Part shown: in pieces, positions 1 to 7,371 of the stretch
Layout of the letters: every line of letters starts with the position of its first letter
Numbering within the stretch: position 1 is the first letter of the stretch
Source of the DNA: Bacillota bacterium
GTDB taxonomy: Bacteria; Bacillota; UBA994
Length of the DNA: 64,000 bases
Direction of reading: 5' to 3'
NCBI GenBank assembly: GCA_018333655.1
Contig: JAGXTJ010000032.1
Coordinates: 1-64,000, forward strand
Made by a program: the position numbers and the translations under genes
The notes under the pieces: model-generated
What the model saw: the letters and a program-made list of their open reading frames with translations, nothing else
The model's database searches: none
Told to the model about the DNA's origin: nothing

Positions 1-1
1 A

Positions 2-121
2 GATCGCATTGCCGTTCTCAACAGTGGCAGGATTGTGGAGCAAGGCACGCACGCCGAACTGATGGCCTTAGGCGGACTCTATTACGATATGTTTACACGT
101 CAGGCAAGCAGTTATATTTGA
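2..121 (+). CDS. ABC transporter ATP-binding protein, C-terminal fragment (cut by window edge)
   Basis: The last 39 codons of an open frame enter from the left edge and end at TGA 119-121. The peptide contains [20 protein letters not shown] followed by a short tail with [10 protein letters not shown]. This is the stretch after the H-loop in the nucleotide-binding domain of fused exporters (MsbA/LmrA type), where the half-transporter ends shortly afterwards. Substrate and full domain structure lie outside the window. It is on the opposite strand from the housekeeping run and is separated from it by the tRNA and the IS element, so it belongs to a different unit. Confidence 0.8.
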   Translation, partial: DRIAVLNSGRIVEQGTHAELMALGGLYYDMFTRQASSYI

Positions 122-550
122 TTCTGCGTACGGCCCTCCATCCGGAAGCCCTTTATTGCTCTAGCATTAAAGAGGCGATTCTATGCTCGGGAAGCGAGTT
201 GTTACCGCCCCATGTCACTTCTTCAACTTTCAAACTGACTGAGCCGATACCAGCCGATGCACTTTCGATGGCTTTGCGATTCATCTGCTAACGCAAGTTC
301 GTGGACGCTCATTGCGCGTAACTTCCCCACCGTTGCTGTCTAAATGTGACTCCGACCAAGCTTTACGGTAGCTCCCGGTCAGCTTACACCGTCTTCCGCT
401 CTGCATTATGGGTCAGCAGTAACAACTAGGCTGCTTAAGACTCTAAGCGATCCGCCTGACCATTGACCTTGCAGACACTGCTATTATTGATTCTCTAAAA
501 CTCCAACCTAATGTTAGAACTTTTGCGATCTGAGGGCAAAATAGAAGAAG
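122..550. other. Non-coding stretch; possible group II intron remnant on the minus strand
   Basis: No supported gene is seen between the ABC transporter stop and the tRNA terminator. Read on the minus strand, roughly 470 down to 190, the sequence is rich in short pairable blocks (for example GCTGACCGGGAGCTACCG and CAGATGAATCGCAAAGCC) that remind me of domain I of bacterial group II introns. This is recall of sequence style, not a match I can check, and no intron-encoded reverse transcriptase or domain V/VI is visible. If correct, it is a truncated fragment. It could equally be ordinary intergenic DNA. Confidence 0.2.
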
Positions 551-586
551 ACACAAAAACGCCAAGGGCTCAAGACCCTTGGCGTT
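551..586 (-). terminator. Rho-independent terminator of tRNA-Ala
   Basis: A 9-bp perfect stem (CGCCAAGGG at 560-568 with CCCTTGGCG at 576-584, extended by two A-T pairs) encloses a 7-nt loop. On the minus strand it is followed by TTTTTGTGT. It lies 12 nt past the CCA end of the tRNA, so the tRNA appears to be a single-gene transcript. Confidence 0.85.
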
Positions 587-597
587 ACTAGTTATTT

Positions 598-673
598 TGG
601 TGGAGCATAACGGGATCGAACCGTTGACCTCTTGACTGCCAGTCAAGCGCTCTCCCAGCTGAGCTAATGCCCC
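598..673 (-). tRNA. tRNA-Ala (anticodon GGC)
   Basis: The 76-nt cloverleaf is complete: acceptor GGGGCAT pairs with ATGCTCC, the D-arm contains TAGCTCAGCTGGGAGAGC, the anticodon stem CTTGA/TCAAG encloses loop CTGGCAG with anticodon GGC, and the T-arm contains GGTTCGATCCC. The third acceptor pair is G3:U70, the universal alanine identity element, which confirms the anticodon call. The 3' CCA is encoded (598-600). The gene is flanked by its own promoter and terminator. Confidence 0.97.
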
Positions 674-732
674 AAACGATTATTACGGAACTTCTCCGCC
701 GACCGTCCGGTCGTTTTTTGGCTACGCTCGTA

Positions 733-761
733 ATTATACGCGACCGAAGTTATCATGTCAA
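733..761 (-). promoter_or_regulatory. Consensus sigma-70/sigma-A promoter of tRNA-Ala
   Basis: On the minus strand a perfect -35 TTGACA (756-761) and a perfect -10 TATAAT (733-738) are separated by exactly 17 nt (739-755). Transcription should start near 726, about 53 nt before the mature tRNA end. That leader holds a short hairpin (CGACCGGACGGTCG) just ahead of the tRNA. Confidence 0.9.
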
Positions 762-804
762 CAAGCCGCATTAACTCATCTATAATCTTACCTAAGGGAG
801 CTAA

Positions 805-820
805 TTGACAAAGTAAATGC
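805..820 (+). repeat. Left outer inverted repeat flanking the IS30 region
   Basis: TTGACAAAGTAAATGC here is matched in inverted orientation at 2577-2592 (TTGACAAGGTAAATGC on the minus strand), 15 of 16 identical. The pair lies about 180-210 bp outside the inner repeats that hug the IS30 transposase. It may mark an older element into which IS30 inserted, or the outer limits of an unusually long IS. Confidence 0.55.
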
Positions 821-869
821 ACCTAGGGCATTGGCAAGTGGTTGCAGTAAGTATGACAATCCGTAGGTT

Positions 870-940
870 GCGTTTAGTTGGTAACTGTGGGGTGGACCCC
901 CTACCCCCCCCATGGGGGGGGTAGGGGGGTGCGTTTAGTT
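870..940. repeat. GC-rich perfect palindrome between direct repeats
   Basis: A 32-nt perfect palindrome (897-928) consists of C-runs and G-runs interrupted by TA and centred on AT. It is bracketed by two copies of GCGTTTAGTT (870-879 and 931-940). Related forms of this 10-mer (GCATTTAGTT on the minus strand near 2539, GCACTTAGTT on the plus strand near 2557) recur on the other side of the transposase. The arrangement is typical of non-coding ends of mobile DNA. No function is inferred. Confidence 0.6.
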
Positions 941-1014
941 TAACAATACTCCCTCTTGCGCTCTAGTCTCTGCTTTGTGACAATTATCTTGCCGTCACTA
1001 GCAGCCGTGAGGCG

Positions 1015-2353
1015 GTGAGCACGTTGGCTAAACATAAACACTTAACGAACGAAGACCGTAGTCAATTAGAGCATCTACTCCGGGGAAGGAGGTCCATCAA
1101 ATCCATAGCCCGTGTCCTTGGGAAAAGTCCCTCGACTATCGCGAGAGAAATTAAACAACACGCAGTCCAAAGCAACAAGTCCGCTCCTGGCCGTATCGCC
1201 AATCGCTGTCTCCATAGAAGAAACTGCTCAAAGTACTACCTCTGCGAGGACAAACCAAATTGCAAGAAGCAGCGATGTAGCACCTGCTCCCTGTGCAACC
1301 TTGTTTGCCCAGAGTTCGACGAAGAGCATTGTCAGCGCTTAGCCTTACCGCCTTATGTATGCAATGGCTGCGAAAGTGAGCCCAAGTGCACTCTCAAAAA
1401 GCGGTATTACCTGCACAGGCATGCCCAAACCGCCTATGCAGCGAAGCTGGTCGATTCCCGAGCTGGGGCAAACATTTCGGAAGAAGAGCTCTACCGCATG
1501 GATCAATTCATCAGCCCCTTGATCAAAAAAGGGCAGTCCGTTTATCACATTTTAATCAATAACCCCGATGAATTCACCTGCAGTGGAAAGACTATCTACC
1601 GCTATATCAACAGCAGCCTCTTGTCGGCCCGCAACATTGACCTGCCTAGGGTATGCCGACTTAAGCCGCGCAAGTCCAAGCCGCTCCAACATAAAGTGGA
1701 CAGGCAGTGTAGACATGAGCGCTCGTACGAAGACTTCCATGCGTTTCTAGAGCGCAACCCAGATACCGCTGTCGTTGAAATCGACACCGTCGAGGGGAAA
1801 AAGGGCGGCAGCGTTCTCCTCACCATCCATTTCAGAAACTGCGGACTGATGCTTGCTTTTCTGCGAAGTCGCAATACGTCGCAGTCTGTCATTGATGTTT
1901 TTCGAAGACTGCTCGCGATTCTGGGTAAAGAGTCTTTCCAGAGACTTTTCCCCGTGATCCTCACGGACAATGGCTCGGAGTTTTCCAACCCTTTGTCTCT
2001 GGAAACGGCGGAGGATGGCACCCGCATCACTTCGATCTTCTACTGTGACCCATCCTCACCCTACCAAAAACCTGCCATTGAAAATAACCATGAGTTCATC
2101 CGCCGTATTCTTCCTAAAGGCAGTAGCTTTGATGAGTTAACTCAATCCGATATCGACCAGATGATGAGTCACATCAACTCGTATAGCAGGGAAAAGCTAA
2201 ACGATAAGGTAATTTCAGTGTTCATTGAAATTACCTAAGTCACCCTACGAATCGTTTAGCTTCTTCTACGGTCAAGCTATTCTTGACCGGTTGGGTGTAT
2301 CGTCCATTCCACCGAACGAAATTCTTTTGCGCCCAACCCTGCTAAAACGGTAA
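1015..2353 (+). pseudogene. IS30-family transposase, frameshifted near the 3' end
   Basis: The N-terminus (HLTNEDRSQLEHLL, then SIKSIARVLGKSPSTIAREI) is the IS30 helix-turn-helix region. A cysteine-rich segment follows, and the C-terminal half carries the DDE core: VVEIDTVEGKKGG, LTDNGSEF and ENNHEFIRRILPKGSSFDEL. The annotated frame starts with GTG 1015; a TTG at 1024 has a better-spaced GAGGCGG ahead of it. Translation now stops at 2238, but codons 2240-2353 in another frame encode SPYESFSFFYGQAIL and the rest of a typical IS30 tail ending LLKR. The break is caused by a 31-nt insertion (2209-2239). Loss of the last 37 residues leaves the DDE residues intact, so residual activity cannot be excluded. 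Confidence 0.88.
2205..2239. repeat. 27-nt palindromic insertion with 4-nt duplication inside the transposase
   Basis: Insert 2209-2235 is an inverted repeat (GTAATTTCA ... TGAAATTAC with a short loop), flanked by TAAG at 2205-2208 and again at 2236-2239. Removing the insert plus one TAAG (31 nt) restores the IS30 reading frame exactly, so the pre-insertion sequence can be read directly. The size is far below known autonomous elements; it resembles a minimal MITE or a hairpin-templated duplication. Confidence 0.75.
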
Positions 2354-2576
2354 CCCAAAACATCTAGGCTGCTAGTGACGCAAGGCTATAACAACACCGC
2401 GGGAGGGGTGGCATTTACTCAGTCCGAAAAACTCGACTTTTGCCACCCTCGATGCCTCGCACCCATTTTATGCCCAATTTTCATGTTAACATGCCTTTTT
2501 TGCGTCGCCCCGCCTCGATATTGCCGCTCCCTGGAACAACTAAATGCACTCCCATTGCACTTAGTTTGACAAAGTG

Positions 2577-2592
2577 GCATTTACCTTGTCAA
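2577..2592 (-). repeat. Right outer inverted repeat flanking the IS30 region
   Basis: Partner of the repeat at 805-820 with one mismatch. The stretch between the inner IS30 repeat and this point contains no gene but has GGCATTTAC twice (near 2411 and 2577), which also ends this outer repeat, and an 8-bp inverted repeat GGGTGGCA/TGCCACCC near 2407-2448. Confidence 0.55.
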
Positions 2593-2627
2593 CTGACCGA
2601 AGAAGGCACCGTCCACGCCTCATCTTG

Positions 2628-4688
2628 CTAATTATCGACAATCTTCAATACCCCTAAATTTAAGCCAATTTGCCAATGCATCTTACTTCGGCCGCAGGCA
2701 AAGTCGATGGCCACAATGTGCACTACAGAGTCTCCATTGGTTTCAGTACTGAACTCCACTATCCTACCGGCGCCACGCGTACTATGGTGCACCATCATCT
2801 GAACACGGGGGATGGGCGAACTGGCTTTAGCGCTTGACTCAAAGCCTTCTGCTACAAAACATGAAGTAGTTGCATTCTTACCGCGGTACTTCGTCGGTGC
2901 TAGAACGGTCAGTCTGTCTTTTGCACGAGTACAGGCTACATAGAACAGCCTGCGCTCTTCCTCTAGCCCTGCACCTGAAGCGGAGAGAGCATGCGGCAAC
3001 AAACCGTCAATAGCGCCAATGATCCACACGGCTACAAACTCAAGTCCCTTGGCGGCATGTATGGTCATGAGATTAATAGCGCCAGGAACCGCATGTTCCC
3101 TTCTTGACTCTGCCATGGTTTGTTCAAGCTTGGCTAGGTGCTCTAGGTATCGTCCTATATCGCGGAAACCTTCTACTTCCTGCTGCAGTTCATCGCACAA
3201 ATTAACATACTCGAGCTCAGGAAGACCACGACGCTCTGCGTACCAACGCAAATACTGTCTGTAACCCATATCTTCGGTATAAATTCGTACTGCCTCTAAG
3301 GGCGCTTGCTTGCTAGCTTTATGCAAATTCGCCCATAACTTGGAGAGCTTCTCTTGGGACACAAACATTCGAGCGGCCTCCCAAAGGGGAGTACCCTGAC
3401 GAACAAGGCGCTTTAGCTCACTACTGTGATCCTCGCCTAAGTTGAGCTGGCGTCGGCCGATGGCCAAGAAGCTCTCTACTCTAGTCGGATCAAGAGAAAG
3501 CTTAAAGAAAGCCACAATCTCACGAATCACCCAGTGTTCTTCAAAAAAGCGCTCCTTGTCCCTGACGACGAAAGAGATGCCTTCGTCGACTAACATGTTC
3601 ACCAAGTGGTGATTATAGCGATTGACACGGTAGAGCACCGCCATCTCTTCAAGGGGTATGCCGGCATCTCTTTGCTTCTTAACCATGGTCAAAACGCTTT
3701 TGGCCTCAGCCCGCTCATTGCTAGGTGTCAGGAATGACGGAGCCACGCCCTCTGTTCGTACCGGCTCGCCAAGAGTCGCATAGCGCACGGAATTATGCGC
3801 AATCACACGATTTGCGAGCGAGATAATTGCTGCGGAAGACCTGTAATTTTGCATGAGGTCTATGCGCTCTGCACGTGGGAAAGACTTGCCAAAGTCTAGT
3901 AAAAATTCTGGACGTGCCGCACGCCAGCCGTAGATGGCTTGGTCTGTATCGCCCACTACACAGATATTGCTACTTGGGGCTGCAATTAATTTCAATATCT
4001 CAAATTGGGCCTTGTTTGTATCTTGAAACTCATCTACCAATATATACTCGGCCGCCTGCTGCATCTCTCGCAAGGAGCGCGGATCATCCTTAAGCAATTT
4101 ATATGTCTCACAAAGCATGTCGTCAAAGTCTAGGACGGACGCCGCCTGTTTTGCCTCTTCATAAGCAGTCCATACCGAAAGTAGTAGCTGATTAGTAGGG
4201 GCCACGTCTTTTCGCAGCAATAGGTTGTTCTTATGCCAACTTATCTCCTGCTGCAGGCTCTGCAACAAATCATCCTTTACCTCTTCCCCAAGCTGGCGCA
4301 GCGCGGCAGAAATCCAATCCCGCTTTTGCTTGTCTTGCGCCACGTTTCCACTAAAACCATTTTTCCTCAATAGGCCAAAGAACTGGCCGTGGAAAGTGCC
4401 AATGTTGAGTTTTGCCACCAATCGCTCGTCACCAGGCAGTAGTTCAACAAGACGTCTTTTCATTTCTGTCGCAGCGGCCTTCGTAAAGGTAGTAACGGTG
4501 ATACAAGAGGGATTTATCCCACTGGCCAGCAATGCGCCTACGCGGGCAGTTACCACCCTAGTCTTGCCGCTGCCTGGGCCAGCCACAACTACAAGTGGGC
4601 CATCGCGGTGCATGACTGCTTTATGTTGGGCTTCATTAAGTTTGTACTCGGTTCGACTGAGGTGGGCGAGAAAATAATCGAGGCGCAT
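2628..4688 (-). CDS. UvrD/PcrA-like superfamily 1 DNA helicase
   Basis: ATP-dependent 3'-5' DNA helicase of the UvrD/Rep/PcrA family, expected to act in repair or replication restart. Visible motifs in order are Walker A GPGSGKT (about 37-43), DEFQDTN (about 219-225), GDTDQAIYGWR (about 246-256), NYRSS, the late motif MTIHAAKGLEF and RLFYVACTRAKDRL. From ATG 4688 the protein is 686 aa, slightly short for PcrA, and its last ~60 residues do not resemble the usual PcrA tail. ATG 4688 is chosen because GGGAG lies 8 nt upstream; the frame stays open upstream to 4928 only by running through a 33-bp tandem repeat that is unlikely to be coding. An IS element ends 35 bp beyond its stop. Confidence 0.9.
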   Translation of the reverse strand: MRLDYFLAHLSRTEYKLNEAQHKAVMHRDGPLVVVAGPGSGKTRVVTARVGALLASGINPSCITVTTFTKAAATEMKRRLVELLPGDERLVAKLNIGTFHGQFFGLLRKNGFSGNVAQDKQKRDWISAALRQLGEEVKDDLLQSLQQEISWHKNNLLLRKDVAPTNQLLLSVWTAYEEAKQAASVLDFDDMLCETYKLLKDDPRSLREMQQAAEYILVDEFQDTNKAQFEILKLIAAPSSNICVVGDTDQAIYGWRAARPEFLLDFGKSFPRAERIDLMQNYRSSAAIISLANRVIAHNSVRYATLGEPVRTEGVAPSFLTPSNERAEAKSVLTMVKKQRDAGIPLEEMAVLYRVNRYNHHLVNMLVDEGISFVVRDKERFFEEHWVIREIVAFFKLSLDPTRVESFLAIGRRQLNLGEDHSSELKRLVRQGTPLWEAARMFVSQEKLSKLWANLHKASKQAPLEAVRIYTEDMGYRQYLRWYAERRGLPELEYVNLCDELQQEVEGFRDIGRYLEHLAKLEQTMAESRREHAVPGAINLMTIHAAKGLEFVAVWIIGAIDGLLPHALSASGAGLEEERRLFYVACTRAKDRLTVLAPTKYRGKNATTSCFVAEGFESSAKASSPIPRVQMMVHHSTRGAGRIVEFSTETNGDSVVHIVAIDFACGRSKMHWQIGLNLGVLKIVDN

Positions 4689-4789
4689 CTTTTCACTCCC
4701 GTCTTGCGACGTCATCCTGCGGGGAAAGGGCCAAGGGACCGGTCTATTTTCTAGGCTGGCGCGAACCTGTGGTGGGGAGTCTGGGCTGG

Positions 4790-4864
4790 CTGAATCACGG
4801 AGAACCGTCCCTGGCGCGTCAGCTGAATCACGGAGAACCGTCCCTGGCGCGTCAGGTGAATCAC
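4790..4864. repeat. 33-bp tandem repeat (two copies plus partial) of the AACCGTCCC family
   Basis: Two identical 33-bp units (4790-4822, 4823-4855), each containing TGAATCACGGAGAACCGTCC, are followed by a partial third (GTGAATCAC, 4856-4864) that overlaps the methyltransferase stop. The core GGGACGGTTCTCCGTGATTC on the minus strand recurs with variation at 18527-18591, 43597-43629 and 58754-58768. The tandem lies between the methyltransferase and helicase genes. Confidence 0.85.
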
Positions 4865-5595
4865 TTCCGGGCGGCGAGCTGGACACGGGTGCTGCCAGGG
4901 TGTGGTGGGTTGGTGGTAAGAAAGTCATAGGACACGGTGTGGGTGAAGCCCACGCTTTGGACTAGCTGCTCTAGCTCTGCTGGCACGAAGTAGGTCTGGC
5001 GATGGACTTCGTCAAAGCGTGTCCATGCGGTGGAGCTACTCTTTATGAACCCCGTCAGGCGGTGGGTAATAAGGGTGTCGTTCACTCTGACTTGCCAAAA
5101 ATAGCAGCTTTTTTCGCCGATGCGGTTGTATTCTGGGCGCGCCAAAAACCCGGCCAATCTGGCTGGGCCATGGACATCAAACAAGAGCAATCCCCCTGGC
5201 TTAAGGAGGGAGCAAGCACCAGAGAGAAATGTGCGGAGCTCTTTCTCGTTGCGCAAGTAATTTACGGCATCACAGGCAGCGATGATGAGGTCAAAAGGGC
5301 CTAGTGTGGCGGGCAGTTGGCGCATGTCGAGCAGCATGAAGCTGACCGCCGTGTTACCACGCAATTTCTGCTCTGCTTGGGTAAGCATTTCGGACGACAG
5401 ATCAGAGGCCGTGATGCGGTGTCCACCCTTGACCATCTCTAAGGTGAGATTCCCTGTGCCGCAGCCAATCTCAAGTATCGACTGGCCTTCTGAAATGGCA
5501 AAAGTGGCACGCAAGTAGTGCCACCACGCCGCATAGTCGAGGTGATTCATCCAGTCATCATAAACAAGGGCCAAAGAAGTATAGGCGGTGGTCAT
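4861..5595 (-). CDS. Class I SAM-dependent methyltransferase
   Basis: A Rossmann-type methyltransferase of 244 aa. The SAM-binding motif I is ILEIGCGTGNLTLEM (near residue 41), followed by the acidic motif ITASDLSSEML, motif LLDMRQLP, and LLKPGGLLLFDVHG after strand 4. The N-terminal YTSLALVYDDWMNHLDYAAW is characteristic of the methyltransferases that follow rsfS in many Firmicutes. The substrate is unknown. ATG 5595 overlaps the rsfS stop as ATGA, implying translational coupling; an upstream in-frame ATG would lie inside rsfS. Confidence 0.85.
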   Translation of the reverse strand: MTTAYTSLALVYDDWMNHLDYAAWWHYLRATFAISEGQSILEIGCGTGNLTLEMVKGGHRITASDLSSEMLTQAEQKLRGNTAVSFMLLDMRQLPATLGPFDLIIAACDAVNYLRNEKELRTFLSGACSLLKPGGLLLFDVHGPARLAGFLARPEYNRIGEKSCYFWQVRVNDTLITHRLTGFIKSSSTAWTRFDEVHRQTYFVPAELEQLVQSVGFTHTVSYDFLTTNPPHPGSTRVQLAARK

Positions 5596-5930
5596 AGGGA
5601 AACGCTCTTGGCTTCGCCCCACAGTCGCTCGAGGCTGTAGAAATCACGCGAGTCTTCCGTAAATACATGCACGACCACGGTCACCAAGTCTAGCAAAATC
5701 CACTTGCCATCAGGGTCGCTCTCTACTCCAGTAGGTAAAATACTCACTTTAGCCAATTCACGCTGTACATGCTCTAGAATCGCAAAGGTCTGCGTGCTTG
5801 AGTTGCCGCTAACTATGACGAAAAAATCTGCGACCACAGATAACTCTCGGAGATCAAGTATAGTCGGCCGCAGTCCCTTTTTATCTAGGGAGAGGGCAGC
5901 CACTCGCCGTGCTAGGTCAAGTCCATTAAT
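5592..5930 (-). CDS. rsfS: Ribosomal silencing factor RsfS (apparent ATT start)
   Basis: RsfS/RsfA binds ribosomal protein L14 and blocks subunit joining when nutrients are short. The family core is clear: ILDLRELSVVADFFVIVSGN followed by a QTFAILEHV helix and GKWILLDLVTVVVHVF. The first canonical start (GTG 5903) gives 103 aa and truncates the first helix. The frame continues upstream as INGLDLARR, fitting the family N-terminus, back to an ATT at 5930-5928, which stands 9 nt after a strong GAGGAG overlapping the LCP stop. Starting at ATT gives 112 aa, the usual length. ATT initiation is inferred, not proven. Confidence 0.85.
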   Translation of the reverse strand: MNGLDLARRVAALSLDKKGLRPTILDLRELSVVADFFVIVSGNSSTQTFAILEHVQRELAKVSILPTGVESDPDGKWILLDLVTVVVHVFTEDSRDFYSLERLWGEAKSVSL

Positions 5931-5936
5931 ACCCGG

Positions 5937-7118
5937 TCACTCCTCTCTGATAAAGTCTTTTCCGAGGACAATCGTGACGTCGGAACTGTGGGGCCCTGCC
6001 TCGCTGACCAAGAGACCCCGTCCGAGCGCACGAAAAACCATCTGCCCCGCGGCATCTTTACGTTGGTGTGCCGTTATCTGTGTCTTTTCTACTGTTTCAG
6101 TAGATGTTTCGATGGCGATGACATTAAAGCCTCTCCGCCTGAGAGCTCGCGCCACGGGCTGCCCAGAGGAATTGCCCGTAGCATCGCGTATCATGACGGT
6201 AACTGCACTCGTCTCTTCGCGCGTGTTTTGCCAGAAGCGCTCCCCGAGGAGAGCATCGAGAGCAGCATCATCGATGAGCCAGTAACTAGCGCCATTTATC
6301 CAGCCCTCGTTGCCGGGCATCGTCCACATCGCGACTTTGTCCGCTGCCACTTTATCTAAATGCGGCAAATGCCGGAGTACAGTAGCACCATCGATATTGG
6401 TGCGCACACTGCTTAGGGCTATTTGCACAATCTCATTGACCCGCAGCAAGTTAACCGGACGAATAAATGTTCTCGTCATGGCGAGAAGGAATGACTGCTG
6501 GCGTGCAATGCGCCCAATATCCCCATCCCAACCCCGGTAGCGGACATACTGCATGGCTTTATCGCCGTCGAGAACTTGCTGCCCTTTTTTAAGGTTGATG
6601 AGTAAGTCCTGATACGGGTCGTGGTAGTACATATCTTTTTCCACAAAATAGTCCACGCCACCAATGGCGTCAATCACACGACTGAAAGCATTGGTTTCTA
6701 CGCGCACATAGTAGTGAATAGGTAGGTCGAGCAACTGCTCTACAGTATCGACAGCCAGCATTATGCCCCCGTAGGCATGGGCATGGTTGATTTTGTCGAG
6801 TCGCGTTCGGCCAGGAATCCTTACCCTGCTATCACGCGGAATGGAAAGGACATTAACCGCTGAGGTGGCAGGGTCAAAACTAGCCACGATAATGGTATCA
6901 GTCCTTAGTGCCCCCTGCGTACCCCCTGGTAGGAGGCCTCTATCAGCGCCGAGAACTAGAATGTTGACGCGCTCGTTGATCATGGGGGGAGTAAGCACCA
7001 CAGGCCCGTCTCCCGGAGGACTCGCGCCTAGGCTATTAAACAAAACAACGGTTGCGCCTACCATGCCGCATACCAAAAGCCCCAGTGCGGCGCTTACATA
7101 TCGCAACACCTTGTGCAT
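5937..7118 (-). CDS. LytR-CpsA-Psr (LCP) family protein with C-terminal LytR_C domain
   Basis: LCP enzymes transfer lipid-linked glycopolymers to peptidoglycan outside the membrane. The sequence has one N-terminal membrane helix (about residues 4-28), then the LCP domain: NILVLGADRG, LRTDTIIVASFD, LSIPRDSRVRI, RLDKINHAHAYGG, YVRVETNAFSRVIDAIGGVD and MQYVRYRGWDGDIGRIARQQ with the arginines that bind pyrophosphate. The last ~90 residues (VTVMIRDATGNSSGQPVARAL onward) fit LytR_C. The start at 7118 has AGGAGG upstream; the open frame continues further but without a better site. In related genomes an HD-domain yqeK usually sits between nadD and this gene; here there is none. Confidence 0.9.
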   Translation of the reverse strand: MHKVLRYVSAALGLLVCGMVGATVVLFNSLGASPPGDGPVVLTPPMINERVNILVLGADRGLLPGGTQGALRTDTIIVASFDPATSAVNVLSIPRDSRVRIPGRTRLDKINHAHAYGGIMLAVDTVEQLLDLPIHYYVRVETNAFSRVIDAIGGVDYFVEKDMYYHDPYQDLLINLKKGQQVLDGDKAMQYVRYRGWDGDIGRIARQQSFLLAMTRTFIRPVNLLRVNEIVQIALSSVRTNIDGATVLRHLPHLDKVAADKVAMWTMPGNEGWINGASYWLIDDAALDALLGERFWQNTREETSAVTVMIRDATGNSSGQPVARALRRRGFNVIAIETSTETVEKTQITAHQRKDAAGQMVFRALGRGLLVSEAGPHSSDVTIVLGKDFIREE

Positions 7119-7371
7119 AAAAAATCTGCCTCCTAACCTGCATTCCCACCAACGCATAACGAGGTACACTTATGGTTGCATGGTCTGGTTGTATTGTCGC
7201 ACTCCGTGTTTTTCTCTTGTTGTTATAAGCGACCTCTGTGGTTGGATAAGGATCCCTCTCCATGGTGAAGGGTAGGAGACGATAGAAGGCATCTGCCGAA
7301 TGATTGTCACCGTGCCCTCACTTCCTCGTTAGGTGTCAACGGGAATGCAGGTCCTAAATGTCCACTTATGC

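Larger units (their letters stand above)
993..2380 (+). mobile_element. IS30-family insertion sequence (inner boundaries)
   Basis: A 14-bp perfect inverted repeat (CGTCACTAGCAGCC at 993-1006; its complement at 2367-2380) closely brackets an IS30-type transposase gene, giving an element of about 1.39 kb, a normal size for the family. Outside it, CTTG continues the match imperfectly on both sides, so the true tips may lie a few bases further out. A target duplication could not be identified. The element sits between the tRNA-Ala promoter and the 3' end of the helicase gene and disrupts neither. Confidence 0.7.

Noticed and set aside
443-646. Open frame on the minus strand overlapping the tRNA
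   Set aside because: It runs through tRNA-Ala and its terminator hairpin; no ribosome-binding site or family similarity.
805-2592. Outer repeats as the true IS30 ends
   Set aside because: The inner 14-bp repeats fit better by size and distance to the transposase; the outer pair is reported separately as an open question.
4689-4928. N-terminal extension of the helicase
   Set aside because: It is produced by reading through the 33-bp tandem repeats; the real ATG at 4688 has a good ribosome-binding site and matches the family start.
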